Assembly (NCBI RefSeq): GCF_001613105.1
Contig: NZ_BDBS01000005.1
Coordinates: 124,001-188,000, forward strand
Reading direction: 5' to 3'
Length of the DNA stretch: 64,000 nt
Origin: Nocardia pseudobrasiliensis NBRC 108224
GTDB lineage: Bacteria; Actinomycetota; Actinomycetes; Mycobacteriales; Mycobacteriaceae
Part shown: positions 30,435 through 39,573 of the stretch, piece by piece
How positions within the stretch are numbered: position 1 is the stretch's first letter
Layout of the letters: each line of letters begins with the position of its first letter
Translations under genes and position numbers: made by a program
The notes under the pieces: generated by a model
What the model was told of the DNA's origin: nothing
The model's input: the letters and a program-made list of their open reading frames with translations, nothing else
Database searches by the model: none

Positions 30435-32045
30435 TCAGACCGCGCCCGCGGCGAGTGCGGCGCGCCAGCCGCCGTACTCGCCGATATCCTTCCCCGCCGC
30501 GGCGGCCGCGCCCTCACATCCGAAAGCCGTTGTCCAGCTGCCATTGTCGAGTTCGACGCGGCCGAGTTGCATCGGCGCGGGCAGCCCGGCGAGGAACCGG
30601 CCGAGCGCCGCGGGGGAGAGCAGCCAGCGCTCGCCCGCGATGGAGACGCCGAATTCGCCCGCGGGACAACGGGTTACCGCGGGTTTGGGCGGGGTGGTGT
30701 CCAGCGCGGCGAGCCGATAGTGCGGTGCGGTGCGCACCTCGCCCGCCCAGCGGGCGCCGAGGTCGGTGAGCTGATGTGCCAGGGGTTGGCCGCGCAGATG
30801 TGCGCCGAATACGACCAGTTCGCAGGTGGCGGCGATGCCGGCGGGCCATGCCTCGGCGAGGGTCGCACCGCTGATCAGGGCCGCGATATCCAGCGCGACC
30901 GCATCGTCGAAGGCTCGCGCGTACACGGTGACGCCGAATTGCGCCTCGCCCGCACTCCCCGCCGGAACGGCCACCGCGCACAGATCGAACAGATTGCAGA
31001 AGTTGGTGTAGGTCCCCAGCCGGGAGTTGACCCCGATCGGATCGTCCGCCACGGCCGCGAGCGTCGGCTGTGTCGGCACGGTGGGAGTGAGCAGCGCGTC
31101 GGCGTCGGCCATACTCGCCATGGCGATCTCGCGCAGGCGTTGCAGCTCCGCCAGATCGGAGACCAGCCGATGCGCGGGCAGGTCGCGGGCCGCCGAGATG
31201 ATGGACGCCACGGTCGGATCGACCTCACCGGGGTGAGCGTCGACGAATTGTCCTACGGCCGAGTATCTTTCGGCCACCAGCGCGCCGGCGTAGAGCAGGC
31301 GGGCGGCCGCCAGGAACGGTTCGGGGTCCACGGGCACGATCCGGACGCCGCGTTCGCGCAGGGCGTCCACCGTGCGCTCGTAGGCCGGAACCCAGTCCTG
31401 ATCCAGGTCTGGAAGCGAATCGAACACGGCCACAACGGGTTCCGGTGGGGCCGCGAGTCTGGTATCGCTCGGCCACAATCGCCCCGGTGCGCCCGCGGCC
31501 AGTGCGCGCATGGCGCGATCGGCGAGTGCGAGATCGGCGGCCAGGATGGTGACGCAGTCATAGGATCGGCAGGCGGGAACGACTCCGGCCGTGTCGACCA
31601 CGCCGACGGTCGGTTTGATGCCGACAATGCCCGCGAACGCGGCGGGCACCCGGCCGGATCCGGCCGTATCGGTGCCGATCGCGATATCGGCCTCGCCGCG
31701 CGCGACCGCCGCCGCGGAGCCGGAACTCGAACCGCCGGAGACGTATTCGGGCCGCCGGACATCGGATACCGCGCCGTACGGCGACCGGGTGCCGACCAGT
31801 CCGGTGGCGAACTGATCGAGATTTGTCTTGCCGAGGACCACCGCACCGGCCGCGCGCAGGGCCGCCACGGACGCCGCGTCCCGCTCGGGGGTGTAGGCAT
31901 ACGCGGGACAGGCCGCGGTGGTGGGCAACCCGGCCACATCGACATTGTCCTTGACCGCCAGTCGCAGACCCGCGAGAGGCCCACGCGCCGAGGCTGTTTC
32001 GGTCGCGATCGCGCTCTGGTCGCGCCGGTGGATCCACACGCTCAT
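30435..32045 (-). CDS. atzF: Allophanate hydrolase
   Basis: A 536-residue amidase-signature enzyme that cleaves allophanate to ammonia and CO2, the last step of the urea carboxylase or guanidine carboxylase route. The catalytic Lys is in VKDNVDVAG, and the Ser-cisSer-Lys region is in [14 protein letters not shown] with [12 protein letters not shown]. The C-terminal 110 residues ([14 protein letters not shown] onwards) are the extra domain typical of allophanate hydrolases and absent from ordinary amidases. Its ATG overlaps the stop of the upstream carboxyltransferase gene (ATGA), so it is the last gene of a five-gene operon. Confidence 0.93.
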   Translation of the reverse strand: MSVWIHRRDQSAIATETASARGPLAGLRLAVKDNVDVAGLPTTAACPAYAYTPERDAASVAALRAAGAVVLGKTNLDQFATGLVGTRSPYGAVSDVRRPEYVSGGSSSGSAAAVARGEADIAIGTDTAGSGRVPAAFAGIVGIKPTVGVVDTAGVVPACRSYDCVTILAADLALADRAMRALAAGAPGRLWPSDTRLAAPPEPVVAVFDSLPDLDQDWVPAYERTVDALRERGVRIVPVDPEPFLAAARLLYAGALVAERYSAVGQFVDAHPGEVDPTVASIISAARDLPAHRLVSDLAELQRLREIAMASMADADALLTPTVPTQPTLAAVADDPIGVNSRLGTYTNFCNLFDLCAVAVPAGSAGEAQFGVTVYARAFDDAVALDIAALISGATLAEAWPAGIAATCELVVFGAHLRGQPLAHQLTDLGARWAGEVRTAPHYRLAALDTTPPKPAVTRCPAGEFGVSIAGERWLLSPAALGRFLAGLPAPMQLGRVELDNGSWTTAFGCEGAAAAAGKDIGEYGGWRAALAAGAV

Positions 32046-34027
32046 GCGCGTCCCCTCGTCTCGGTGAGTTCGCCCGCGGCGTGCCAGGAATTGCGCTCGG
32101 CGGTGAAGGCCGCCCGCTGGCGGGTGCGGAAGTCGGCGATCGACGCGGCGTTGTCGGTCAGGAAGCGGCGATGGTCGGCGAGGCGGAACTCGCCGTCCTC
32201 GACGCGCAGCCGTATATCGCCCGCGGCGAAGTCGGCCCGCAGATCCAGCAGTTCCTCCGCCGAGACCGGATACCAGCGAATGCGATCGAAATAGTCCAGC
32301 AGCCAGGGATTTTCGTTATCAGAGCCGTGCCGCCACACCTGCGTGGTGCGCCCGACGAACTGATAACCGCCCGGCCCCTCCATACCGTATACGCACAGAT
32401 AGGCCCCGCCGATGCCGACCGCGTTCTCCGGCGTCCAGGTACGGGCGGGATTGTATTTGGTGGTGACCAGTCGATGCCGCGGGTCGATCGGGGTCGCCAC
32501 GGGTGCGCCCAGGTAGACGTCGCCGAGGCCGAGCACCAGATATTCGGCGGCGAATACGGTGTCGAAGACCGCGCCCACATCCGCCAAACCGTTCATCCGC
32601 CGGATGAATTCGATATTCCACGGGCACCACGGCGCATCGGCCCGCACACCGTGCATATAGCGGGTGATCGCCTCGCGCGTGGCCGGATCGTCCCACGACA
32701 GCGGCAGATGGACGGTGCGACTGGGCACCACGAGCTCCTCGCCCGGCGGCAGCACCGATTCCGCCTCGCTCAGCAGCCGCAGCAGTTTCGTCGTCGAGAG
32801 TCGATCCGGATCGATGCGGACCTGCAGCGAGCGGACGCCGGGCGTGAGCTCGGTGATACCGGGCTCGCGGCGTTCCAGCAGGTGCTGGTGCAGGGCGTGG
32901 ACCCGGGCGCGCAACCCGAGATCCAGTGTCATATCGCCGTATTCGATGAGCAGGCCGTCGTCCCCGGCGCGACGATAGGTCACGGCGGTGGTGTCGTCGG
33001 CCTCGCCGCGGGTCAGTACACCGTCGTCGCCGTCGCCGCCGCCGGACAGTACGAACGGCCACTGGGCGCGACGGGCGGGACCGGTCTCGCGCGGCGAGGC
33101 GGCCCGATCGGCGCGGACGGGTACGAAGCGAACCTTGTCGCCGGGTGCGAGTTGTCCGAGTTTCCAGCGGTCGGCGGCCACCACGGTCACCGGACAGACG
33201 AATCCGCCCAGGCTGGGTCCATCGGGTCCGAGCAGGATCGGGGTGTCGCCGGTGAAGTCCAGTGCGCCGACGGAGTAGGCGGTGTCGTGGATATTGGAGG
33301 GATGCAGTCCGGCCTCGCCGCCGTCGGTGCGGGCCCATCGCGGTTTCGGGCCGATCAGCCGCACGCCGGTGCGATCGGAATTGAAGTGGACCTCGTAATC
33401 GGTGGCGAGAATGGTGTCGAAGTCCTCGCGGGTGAGGAATTCCGGTGCGCCGTGCGGACCCTCGGTGACGGCGAGCTGCCAGCGATTCGACAGGACCGGA
33501 CGCAGGTCGGCGGGTACGCCCGGGGTGACATAACCGTGGTCGCCGCCGAGGGTGAGCCGATCCTGGGCGCGCAGCGGTGCGCCGGTCGCCCCGCCGAATT
33601 TGCCGAGCGTGAAAGTCGCTGTGCTGCCGAGATATTCGGGAGCCTCGATACCCCCGGCGATCAGGACATAGCACCGCATACCGGGCCCGGTGACCGGGCC
33701 GACATCCAAGACCGAGCCCGCGGCGACCCGGATCGCGCGCCACTGCGGCGCGGGGTGTCCGTCCACCCCGACGGCGGCCGGTGCGCCGGTCACGCAGACC
33801 CAGGCCGCGGCCGAGAAGCGCAGCGCCGGACCGCCGAGCGTGCACTCCAATCCCGCCACGCCCTCGGCATTTCCGAGGACCCGGTTGCCCAATCGGAACG
33901 ACAGATCGTCCATCGGCCCCGACGGCGGCACCCCGACGTGCCAGTAGCCGATCCGCCCGGGCCAATCCTGGACGGTGGTCAGCATGCCGGGACGCAGGAC
34001 CTCGAGGTGGCCCGCGGACGAAGTCAT
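32042..34027 (-). CDS. Carboxyltransferase-only urea/guanidine carboxylase (AHS2-AHS1 fusion)
   Basis: A 661-residue protein starting at ATG 34027, overlapping the UAAP2 stop. The first half is an AHS2/PxpC-type domain ([19 protein letters not shown], then [11 protein letters not shown]). The second half is an AHS1/PxpB-type domain ([44 protein letters not shown]). Full urea carboxylases are about 1,200 residues and carry a biotin carboxylase domain before and a biotinyl domain after this pair. Both are missing here, and no AMKM-like biotin site is seen. It may use a biotin carboxylase encoded elsewhere, or act like the related 5-oxoprolinase subunits. Flanking genes support a urea or guanidine pathway. 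Confidence 0.85.
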   Translation of the reverse strand: MTSSAGHLEVLRPGMLTTVQDWPGRIGYWHVGVPPSGPMDDLSFRLGNRVLGNAEGVAGLECTLGGPALRFSAAAWVCVTGAPAAVGVDGHPAPQWRAIRVAAGSVLDVGPVTGPGMRCYVLIAGGIEAPEYLGSTATFTLGKFGGATGAPLRAQDRLTLGGDHGYVTPGVPADLRPVLSNRWQLAVTEGPHGAPEFLTREDFDTILATDYEVHFNSDRTGVRLIGPKPRWARTDGGEAGLHPSNIHDTAYSVGALDFTGDTPILLGPDGPSLGGFVCPVTVVAADRWKLGQLAPGDKVRFVPVRADRAASPRETGPARRAQWPFVLSGGGDGDDGVLTRGEADDTTAVTYRRAGDDGLLIEYGDMTLDLGLRARVHALHQHLLERREPGITELTPGVRSLQVRIDPDRLSTTKLLRLLSEAESVLPPGEELVVPSRTVHLPLSWDDPATREAITRYMHGVRADAPWCPWNIEFIRRMNGLADVGAVFDTVFAAEYLVLGLGDVYLGAPVATPIDPRHRLVTTKYNPARTWTPENAVGIGGAYLCVYGMEGPGGYQFVGRTTQVWRHGSDNENPWLLDYFDRIRWYPVSAEELLDLRADFAAGDIRLRVEDGEFRLADHRRFLTDNAASIADFRTRQRAAFTAERNSWHAAGELTETRGRA

Positions 34028-34626
34028 CGGGTGACCACCATGCGCACCGGGGTGGGATCGAAACCGTTGCAGGGATTGTTGATCTGTGGGCAGTTGGAGA
34101 TCAGCACCAGGGTGTCGATCTCGGCGCGCAGGGTGACCTTCTTCCCCGGGGCCGAACGGCCGTCGACGATTCCGAGGGTTCCGTCCGCCTCGACCGGAAC
34201 ATTCATGAACCAGTTGATATTCGACACCAGATCCCGTTTGCCCAGACCCCATTTCAGGCCCTCGGCCAGGAAGTTCTCCACGCAGGCGTGCTGGTGGCGG
34301 GTGTGGTGGCCGTAGCGCAGCGTATTCGACTCCTGTGAGCAGGCCCCGGCGACGGTGTCGTGGTTGCCCACCTCGTCGGCGACGACCGTCATGAGCGCGG
34401 TGCCGTTCTCGGTGTAGAGCACGCTGCCGGTGGTCAGGAAGATATTGCGCTGCGCGGTGACCGTGGCCTGCGCGCTGTAGCGGTCGCCGTGATCGGCGGC
34501 GGCGTAGAGCAGACAGTCCACGGCCTGATTGCCGTGCAGATCGATGATCTCGAGCCGCTGTCCGGCCCGGACGATCGCCGACCAGGGTGAGCGGGCGGGG
34601 ACGGTTTCGTCGAGGACGGTACTCAT
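34024..34626 (-). CDS. Urea carboxylase-associated protein 2 (DUF1989; carboxyguanidine deiminase subunit type)
   Basis: A 200-residue DUF1989 protein. Conserved stretches include [30 protein letters not shown] and [18 protein letters not shown], with cysteines that fit a metal site. Proteins of this pair (UAAP1/UAAP2) accompany urea carboxylases; in guanidine-degrading bacteria the pair has been described, as I recall, as carboxyguanidine deiminase (CgdAB), turning carboxyguanidine into allophanate. The start (ATG 34626) overlaps the UAAP1 stop and the stop overlaps the carboxyltransferase start, both as ATGA. Confidence 0.88.
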   Translation of the reverse strand: MSTVLDETVPARSPWSAIVRAGQRLEIIDLHGNQAVDCLLYAAADHGDRYSAQATVTAQRNIFLTTGSVLYTENGTALMTVVADEVGNHDTVAGACSQESNTLRYGHHTRHQHACVENFLAEGLKWGLGKRDLVSNINWFMNVPVEADGTLGIVDGRSAPGKKVTLRAEIDTLVLISNCPQINNPCNGFDPTPVRMVVTR

Positions 34627-35375
34627 ACCGACTCTCCCTCCGGATGGGCGGCACGCCACGCCTGCTCCGTATTCTCCACGGCCCGTTGATATTCCGGGTC
34701 GGCGCTGTGCGGCCGGGTGAGGTCGCTGGGTGCGGACCAGGCGACGACGTCGAGATCGGTCGGGGCGGTCGGATCGAGCGGATGTTCGGCATTGGCCACC
34801 AGTACGATCACCGGCAGGTGGATCAGCAATTCGACCGCCGCGCCCGAGCCCGCGCCGCCGGTCGGGGTGAGCGTCCCGTTCGACTCGACCCGCACACCGC
34901 GGAACAGGCTCACGCTCGGACCGATGTCCCGGGGAGTCAGCCCGTGTTTCGCCCCGGCCAGCCGCAGGGCCTGCCGAGCCGCGGGGCCCGGCCCGCACAG
35001 GGCGTCGTGGCGGGTGGAGGTGTCGGCCACGATCGTGGCCAGGACGCGGCCCTGATCCGACAGCAGCGGATGACCGGTGCCGAGGTACGCCTGCCAGGGC
35101 ACCTTTACGGTATCCGCGACATTCAGCCGCTCCCAGGGGGATTCGGCCCGAAGCAGCAGCAGGTGCGCACACGCCGCGCCCGCGGGATCGGACAGGCGCA
35201 GCCGAGTGCCCCGGCCGAGCACGATATTCGCATAGCCGCCGGAGGGGATGCGTCGTGCGACGAGCACCTCCGTCGCGCTCAATCCCTGCGGCAGGGTGGG
35301 TTCGGCGATCGCGGCGTCCGCCGCCTGTGAGCGCGCATGATCGCGGGCTCCGAATGTGGATGCGGTACTTGGCAT
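34623..35375 (-). CDS. Urea carboxylase-associated protein 1 (DUF1989; carboxyguanidine deiminase subunit type)
   Basis: A 250-residue DUF1989 protein paired with the next gene. Visible family features are [39 protein letters not shown] and [18 protein letters not shown] 35375 is preceded by AAAGGACGG. The gene starts 20 bases after the permease stop and overlaps the UAAP2 start by an ATGA. The expected role is as the partner subunit of a deiminase acting on the carboxylated substrate; this is inferred from family and context. Confidence 0.87.
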   Translation of the reverse strand: MPSTASTFGARDHARSQAADAAIAEPTLPQGLSATEVLVARRIPSGGYANIVLGRGTRLRLSDPAGAACAHLLLLRAESPWERLNVADTVKVPWQAYLGTGHPLLSDQGRVLATIVADTSTRHDALCGPGPAARQALRLAGAKHGLTPRDIGPSVSLFRGVRVESNGTLTPTGGAGSGAAVELLIHLPVIVLVANAEHPLDPTAPTDLDVVAWSAPSDLTRPHSADPEYQRAVENTEQAWRAAHPEGESV

Positions 35376-35395
35376 ATCCCGTCCTTTCCGAATCG

Positions 35396-36901
35396 TCAGA
35401 GTTGGGCCGCGGCCGATCGCATCGAGACCAGCCGATGCACCAGTACTCCGACGGCCACCGTGATGGCCATGAAAAGCGGTGCGGCCCAGAGCATCCACCA
35501 GCCGCCGCCATTGGGCGTGTAGACCTCCGCGCGGGGCCACGCCAGGTTCACCGCCATGGCGACTCCCCACGCGACCGCCGCGGCATTCACCGGGATGCCC
35601 CACCGGCCCAGATCGAAATGCTTTCCGGTGGTGGCGGTCTGCTGTCCGGGGCGGCCCTTGATCCGCCACACCAGCAGCGGCACCGTCACCAGCAGATAGG
35701 CCAGATAGAGCGTCACGATGCAGACGCTGGCGAGGGTTGCGAAGATGGCCGCGTTGCCGAGATTGACCACCAGCAGCGCGATGCCCAGCACACCGATCAC
35801 CGCCGCGGGCAGCACCGGCGTCCCGAAGCGCGGATGCACCGCGGCCAGCCGCCGCGCGAAGGGCAGCCTCCCGTCGCGGGCCATCGAGAACATCAGGCGC
35901 GATCCGGCGGTCTGAATGGCCAAGGTGCACACGGTGATCGCGATGGCGACGCAGATCAACAGCACCTTGCCCGCCGGGCTGTTCAGCTTCGCCGAGATCA
36001 CATAGGCCAAACCCTCGGTCGCCAGGCGGCCGTCGTCGAGGGCGGGCGCGGCCATGAGCGCGCCGAGCAGCATGAGCCCGCCGCCCAGTCCGGAGACGGT
36101 CAGCGCGGTCAGAATGGTGCGCGGTGCGACCCTGCGCGGATTGTGCGTCTCCTCGGAAAGCTCACCGGCGGAGTCGAATCCGACCATCACATAGGCCGCC
36201 ATGAGACCCGATACCAGGAACGCCGCCCAATACGGGCCGGGCGCCGCGGTACTGGTAGCGAACACCACATCCGGCCCGCGATCGGTATGGGTGAAGAACA
36301 GGGCCACCGTGGCCGAGACGCCGATGATCTCGACCGTCACGCCGATCGTATTGATCCGCGCCATCAGTCCGATGCCGAGCGCGTTGACCACGGTCGTCAG
36401 CACCAGCAGCACGCTGCCCAGTACGACCGCGTTCGCCGCACCGGATTTCGAGGTGAGCGCGGCGTCCTCGCCGATGAGCTGGAAGCCGCTCCAGATCGAG
36501 GGCAGCACCACCTGCAGCGCGATCGCCGCGGCGGCGGCCGTCACGATCTGCGCGATGATCATCATCCACCCGGCGAACCAGCCCACCAGCTCCCCGGCCA
36601 ACCGCCGCGACCACTGGTAGATACAGCCCGAAATCGGGTAGCGCGCGGCCAATTCCGCGAAATTCAGGGCCACCAGGAACTGTCCGGCGAATACGACCGG
36701 CCAGGTCCAGAAGAACCCGCCGCCGCCGAAACCGTAACCGAAGCCGAAGAATTGGAAGATCGTGGTGAGAATGGAGACGAAGGAGAAGCCCGCCGCGAAC
36801 GAGGCGTAGCGACCGAGCTTGCGTTGCAGCACCGGTCGATAGCCGAAACGTTCCAGATCGGCGCCGTCGGGGAGTTCGGGCAGGGTGAGGGTGGCGGCCA
36901 T
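35396..36901 (-). CDS. APC-family permease of the urea/guanidine operon
   Basis: A 501-residue membrane protein with about twelve hydrophobic segments, of the amino acid-polyamine-organocation superfamily; GFDSAGELSEETHNPRRVAPRTIL is a typical APC loop. Permeases of this type (urea carboxylase-related amino acid permease) recur beside UAAP1, UAAP2 and urea carboxylase genes and probably import the nitrogen substrate. ATG 36901 has AAGGA eight bases upstream. It is the first gene of the operon, with a 190-base leader or promoter region shared with the divergent amtR-like gene. Confidence 0.9.
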   Translation of the reverse strand: MAATLTLPELPDGADLERFGYRPVLQRKLGRYASFAAGFSFVSILTTIFQFFGFGYGFGGGGFFWTWPVVFAGQFLVALNFAELAARYPISGCIYQWSRRLAGELVGWFAGWMMIIAQIVTAAAAAIALQVVLPSIWSGFQLIGEDAALTSKSGAANAVVLGSVLLVLTTVVNALGIGLMARINTIGVTVEIIGVSATVALFFTHTDRGPDVVFATSTAAPGPYWAAFLVSGLMAAYVMVGFDSAGELSEETHNPRRVAPRTILTALTVSGLGGGLMLLGALMAAPALDDGRLATEGLAYVISAKLNSPAGKVLLICVAIAITVCTLAIQTAGSRLMFSMARDGRLPFARRLAAVHPRFGTPVLPAAVIGVLGIALLVVNLGNAAIFATLASVCIVTLYLAYLLVTVPLLVWRIKGRPGQQTATTGKHFDLGRWGIPVNAAAVAWGVAMAVNLAWPRAEVYTPNGGGWWMLWAAPLFMAITVAVGVLVHRLVSMRSAAAQL

Positions 36902-36977
36902 GGGCGGGAATCCTTCAGCGTCGTGGCCAATATCTATCGCTCGAAAGTTTTCCAAGGCCAGGGTGACCGATGGTGAC

Positions 36978-36992
36978 GCCCGTGTATCGGGC
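36978..36992. promoter_or_regulatory. Small hairpin in the permease leader
   Basis: GCCCG-TGTAT-CGGGC is a perfect 5-bp stem with a 5-base loop located 77-91 bases before the permease start. Its role is unknown. Confidence 0.3.
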
Positions 36993-37025
36993 CCGGCGAT
37001 GGGGGTAACTTCTGTGTTTCCGTGA

Positions 37026-37045
37026 TTTCTGTCGTGTGACAGAAA
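37026..37045. promoter_or_regulatory. Perfect 8-4-8 palindrome, candidate AmtR operator
   Basis: TTTCTGTC-GTGT-GACAGAAA is a perfect inverted repeat between the divergent permease operon and the amtR-like gene. Its position and TetR-sized symmetry make it the likely operator. On the minus strand the same bases would fold as an RNA hairpin right after a guanidine-riboswitch-like block (37047-37058). Confidence 0.65.
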
Positions 37046-37059
37046 ACTCTCCGACCAGG

Positions 37060-37074
37060 TCGCGACGGTCGCGA
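37060..37074. promoter_or_regulatory. Second palindrome upstream of the amtR-like gene
   Basis: TCGCGAC-G-GTCGCGA is a perfect 7-1-7 inverted repeat 18 bases before the regulator start codon. It is a second possible protein-binding site or a stem in the leader. Confidence 0.35.
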
Positions 37075-37091
37075 TAGCGGCATGGTTCAGA

Positions 37092-37757
37092 ATGGGTGCC
37101 GTGACGCAATCCGGACCCGGTCGCCCCCGTCTCGAACCGCGGCGCAGGCAGGGCCGGACGCCGCGCGCGGAAATCCTGGACGCCGCCGCCGAGCTGTTCA
37201 CCACCAGGGGTTATGCGCGTACCTCGACCCGCGGTATCGCCGACGCGGTCGGTATTCGGCAGGCCTCGCTGTATCACCACTTCGCCGCCAAGGACGACAT
37301 CCTCGACGCGTTGCTCGATGAAACCATCACCGGCCCCCTGGAATTGGCCCGCCGATTGCGGGACGATCCGGCCCCCGCGGTGGTCCGATTGTACGCCCTG
37401 GTCCGTTTCGACGTCGGCCAATTATGTTCCGCGCGTTGGAATCTCGGCGCGCTGTACCTGTTGCCGGAGCTGCGCTCGGAGCGGTTCGCCGAATTCCGCG
37501 GTCGCCGAGACGAATTGCGGGAGTATTACGAACAGTTCGCGGCGGCGGTGCTCGACGGGAAAGTCGCGCCGAATGCGAGGGCGCTGCCGTTTCGATTGGT
37601 CGAATCCGTCATCAATATGCGTTCCGACGAGGGTGCGGCCCCGGCATACGCCGAGCATCTGATTCCCGAGGCCGTCCTGTCCATGCTCGGCCGATCCGAT
37701 GATCCGGCCGAGATCAGGGCAGCCGCCGAGGATCTGCTGCGCGGGCTCGGCGGCTGA
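37092..37757 (+). CDS. amtR: AmtR-like TetR family nitrogen regulator
   Basis: A 221-residue TetR regulator. The N terminus GRPRLEPRRRQGRTPRAEIL, the HTH STRGIADAVGIRQASLYHHF and the ligand-domain stretch RWNLGALYLLPELRSERFAEF closely resemble what I recall of Corynebacterium glutamicum AmtR (222 residues), the nitrogen-control repressor. In Mycobacterium smegmatis an AmtR is reported, from memory, to control a urea-degradation operon beside it, which is exactly this layout. It is divergent from the permease operon with a perfect palindrome between them. ATG 37092 is used; GTG 37101 is an alternative. Confidence 0.8.
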   Translation: MGAVTQSGPGRPRLEPRRRQGRTPRAEILDAAAELFTTRGYARTSTRGIADAVGIRQASLYHHFAAKDDILDALLDETITGPLELARRLRDDPAPAVVRLYALVRFDVGQLCSARWNLGALYLLPELRSERFAEFRGRRDELREYYEQFAAAVLDGKVAPNARALPFRLVESVINMRSDEGAAPAYAEHLIPEAVLSMLGRSDDPAEIRAAAEDLLRGLGG

Positions 37758-37763
37758 CGAGGT

Positions 37764-38162
37764 CTACCAGTCGATCAGATCGAGTTCGCGCAGACGGCGG
37801 AAGACCAGCATCGAGCCGGGGGCGACGTGCGGCATGGTCTCGTATTCGCCGCCGGTGAAATAGCGCAGCTCGGCCACCTCGCTGGTGGGGCGCGGATCGC
37901 CGGTGAGATCGGCGGTGAAGCAGGTCATGTGCAGCTGCACGCCGGGGGCCTCGCCGAAGGCCTGGCACTGGAATACGCCGAATTCGTGATGGGCCGCGAC
38001 CTCCACGCCGAGCTCCTCGCGCACCTCGCGATACAGCGCCTCGACCGGTGTCTCGCCCGGATCGATCTTGCCGCCCGCCATATAGAAGACGTCCTTGTGG
38101 GCCGACCTGGCCTGCAGCAGCCGCCGATCGCGGACATACGCCAGCGTGGCCGTGTGGATCAT
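37764..38162 (-). CDS. Nudix hydrolase
   Basis: A 132-residue protein with a complete Nudix box: G-K-I-D-P-G-E at about residues 31-37, then EALYREVREELGVE. It should hydrolyse a nucleoside diphosphate linked to another group; substrate unknown. The next segment HHEFGVFQCQAFGEAPG fits small actinobacterial Nudix proteins. It starts 15 bases after the stop of the upstream two-TM protein gene, so the two are likely co-transcribed. It is convergent with the amtR-like gene, with only six bases between the stops. Confidence 0.92.
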   Translation of the reverse strand: MIHTATLAYVRDRRLLQARSAHKDVFYMAGGKIDPGETPVEALYREVREELGVEVAAHHEFGVFQCQAFGEAPGVQLHMTCFTADLTGDPRPTSEVAELRYFTGGEYETMPHVAPGSMLVFRRLRELDLIDW

Positions 38163-38177
38163 CGGATTCCTTTTCGG

Positions 38178-38708
38178 TCAGTGCACCGGGGGCGCGAGCT
38201 TCCAGTGCTCGTGCAGCGCCTGGGCGATGGTCGGCAGGATGGTCACCGGAATCTGTTTGTGGCGCAGCATCGTTCGGATCTGGAGGACCTGTTCGCGTTT
38301 GCGATGCTCGTAGGCGTTGGAGATCGGGCGGATCACCGGCGGGATGCTGAGCAGGATCAGCTCGCCGTGCGGTTCGTCGCCACCCGCCAGATCCAGGGCC
38401 AGCGACCAGCGGGCGCGCTCGTCGAGGGCGAACCGCGCGGCGACCACGCGGGTCCAGTCGATACTCGTCTCGGCCCACGGGGTGCGGCAGTAGATGGCGC
38501 GCTCGGTCAGCAGCACCACATCGCGGCCGAACAGCGCCACCAGCAGCGTGATGCCCGCGACCAGCCCCGCGAACAGTCCGGTGACGACGCGGTTCACGCC
38601 GAACGCGGCGACGAAGGCGACACTGACGATCGTGATCGTCAGCACCGCAAGCGAACCGTAGAACACCGCTCGCCGTCCGGACACCACGCCCGCCCGCACC
38701 ATTCGCAT
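38178..38708 (-). CDS. Two-TM protein with PH-like cytoplasmic domain, unknown function
   Basis: A protein of 176 residues from ATG 38708, which is five bases after a CCTCC/GGAGG site; ATG 38702 is also possible. Two hydrophobic segments near the N terminus (VFYGSLAVLTITIVSVAFVAA and VTGLFAGLVAGITLLVALFG) are followed by a domain of about 110 residues with beta-rich composition (VVLLTERAIYCRTPWAETSIDWTRV), which resembles bacterial PH-like membrane proteins. No function is assigned. It lies between the encapsulin and Nudix genes on the same strand. Confidence 0.7.
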   Translation of the reverse strand: MRMVRAGVVSGRRAVFYGSLAVLTITIVSVAFVAAFGVNRVVTGLFAGLVAGITLLVALFGRDVVLLTERAIYCRTPWAETSIDWTRVVAARFALDERARWSLALDLAGGDEPHGELILLSIPPVIRPISNAYEHRKREQVLQIRTMLRHKQIPVTILPTIAQALHEHWKLAPPVH

Positions 38709-38764
38709 ACCGACCTCCTGGCTACCGCGCGTCACCACCGTACCGGGAGTTCGGGTTGGAGTTC

Positions 38765-38781
38765 CGCTCGATTTACGAGCG
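38765..38781. terminator. Small hairpin over the encapsulin stop codon
   Basis: CGCTCG-ATTTA-CGAGCG is a perfect 6-bp stem whose loop holds the encapsulin TAA stop. It could end or reduce transcription between encapsulin and the downstream two-TM gene, but there is no U-tract. Confidence 0.3.
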
Positions 38782-39573
38782 CAGCGCGACCGCCGCCTCG
38801 GCGGTGTACACCAGGAAGGTCAGGCTCTGCTGGAAATACAGCTGGACCGTCTCCGCGTCGTGTGACAGATAGCCGATCGACAGATCCTGTCCCAGTTGCA
38901 GATCGAAGTCGCCGCCGCGCGTGGTGAGTACGAACGCGCCGTCGATCGCGGGCGCCCAGATGATCTCGCCCTCGGGAATCAACCGCTCGATATGGGTGCG
39001 GATCGGATGGCCGTGATCGGAGGTCTCGCTGACCTGGGTGTAGAGGTCGGCGCTGAGCAGCACCGAATACGGCCCGTCCACACCGGCCAGCCGCAGCGCG
39101 CTGAGCGCCTGGGCCACGGCCTCGGGCACCAGGCGCGGATCGCCGGGCAGGACGATTGCCTGATTCGACGAGGCCGACCGGATCCCGGTGATATTGGCGG
39201 CCGGATAGCCCTCGAAGATCGCGCGGTCCTCGGCATAGGCGATCTTGCGCGCGGCGTCCTTGACCGGATCGAGGTCGGCGTCCTGCGCGCCGCGCTCGAC
39301 ATTGTCCAGTTCCGTGCGCGAGAGGGTGAACGGCACCCGCAGTTCCACCAGCGGGGCGACGAGTCGTTGCCGCGCCTGCACACCCTTGTCGGGTGCGTCG
39401 ATCGGCGCGGTGCGGCCCAGCCCGACGGCCGAGTAGTCGGTGCCGTGCGGACCCGACAGATCCACGACACGGCGTCCGGCGATATGCCGCTTGAACGTCC
39501 GCGACGCCTCCTCCTCGATCGCCGACCAGGCTTCGGAGGTGATCGGCGCCAGTTCGCGATGCAGATTGTTCAT
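38773..39573 (-). CDS. enc: Encapsulin shell protein (family 1)
   Basis: A 266-residue HK97-fold protein that assembles into a hollow protein nanocompartment. The N terminus MNNLHRELAPITSEAWSAIEEEA, the segment RRVVDLSGPHGTDYSAVGLGR and the C-terminal YFQQSLTFLVYTAEAAVAL are typical of T=1 encapsulins loaded with Dyp peroxidase. Length matches the family (about 265). The start codon overlaps the stop of the peroxidase gene (ATGA), so shell and cargo are translationally coupled. The cargo carries a matching C-terminal targeting peptide. Confidence 0.96.
   Translation of the reverse strand: MNNLHRELAPITSEAWSAIEEEASRTFKRHIAGRRVVDLSGPHGTDYSAVGLGRTAPIDAPDKGVQARQRLVAPLVELRVPFTLSRTELDNVERGAQDADLDPVKDAARKIAYAEDRAIFEGYPAANITGIRSASSNQAIVLPGDPRLVPEAVAQALSALRLAGVDGPYSVLLSADLYTQVSETSDHGHPIRTHIERLIPEGEIIWAPAIDGAFVLTTRGGDFDLQLGQDLSIGYLSHDAETVQLYFQQSLTFLVYTAEAAVALRS

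Noticed and set aside
34024..35511. Longer versions of the UAAP and carboxyltransferase proteins starting in upstream genes
   Set aside because: The extra N-terminal parts are out-of-frame shadows of neighbouring genes; the ATGA overlaps give family-sized proteins.
36901..37092. A complete guanidine-I riboswitch upstream of the permease
   Set aside because: Only one conserved block and a hairpin are recognisable; the GGGA..AAAAGCCCGGGAG and AGGGUUCCG blocks are absent. Kept only as a tentative finding, not annotated as a riboswitch.
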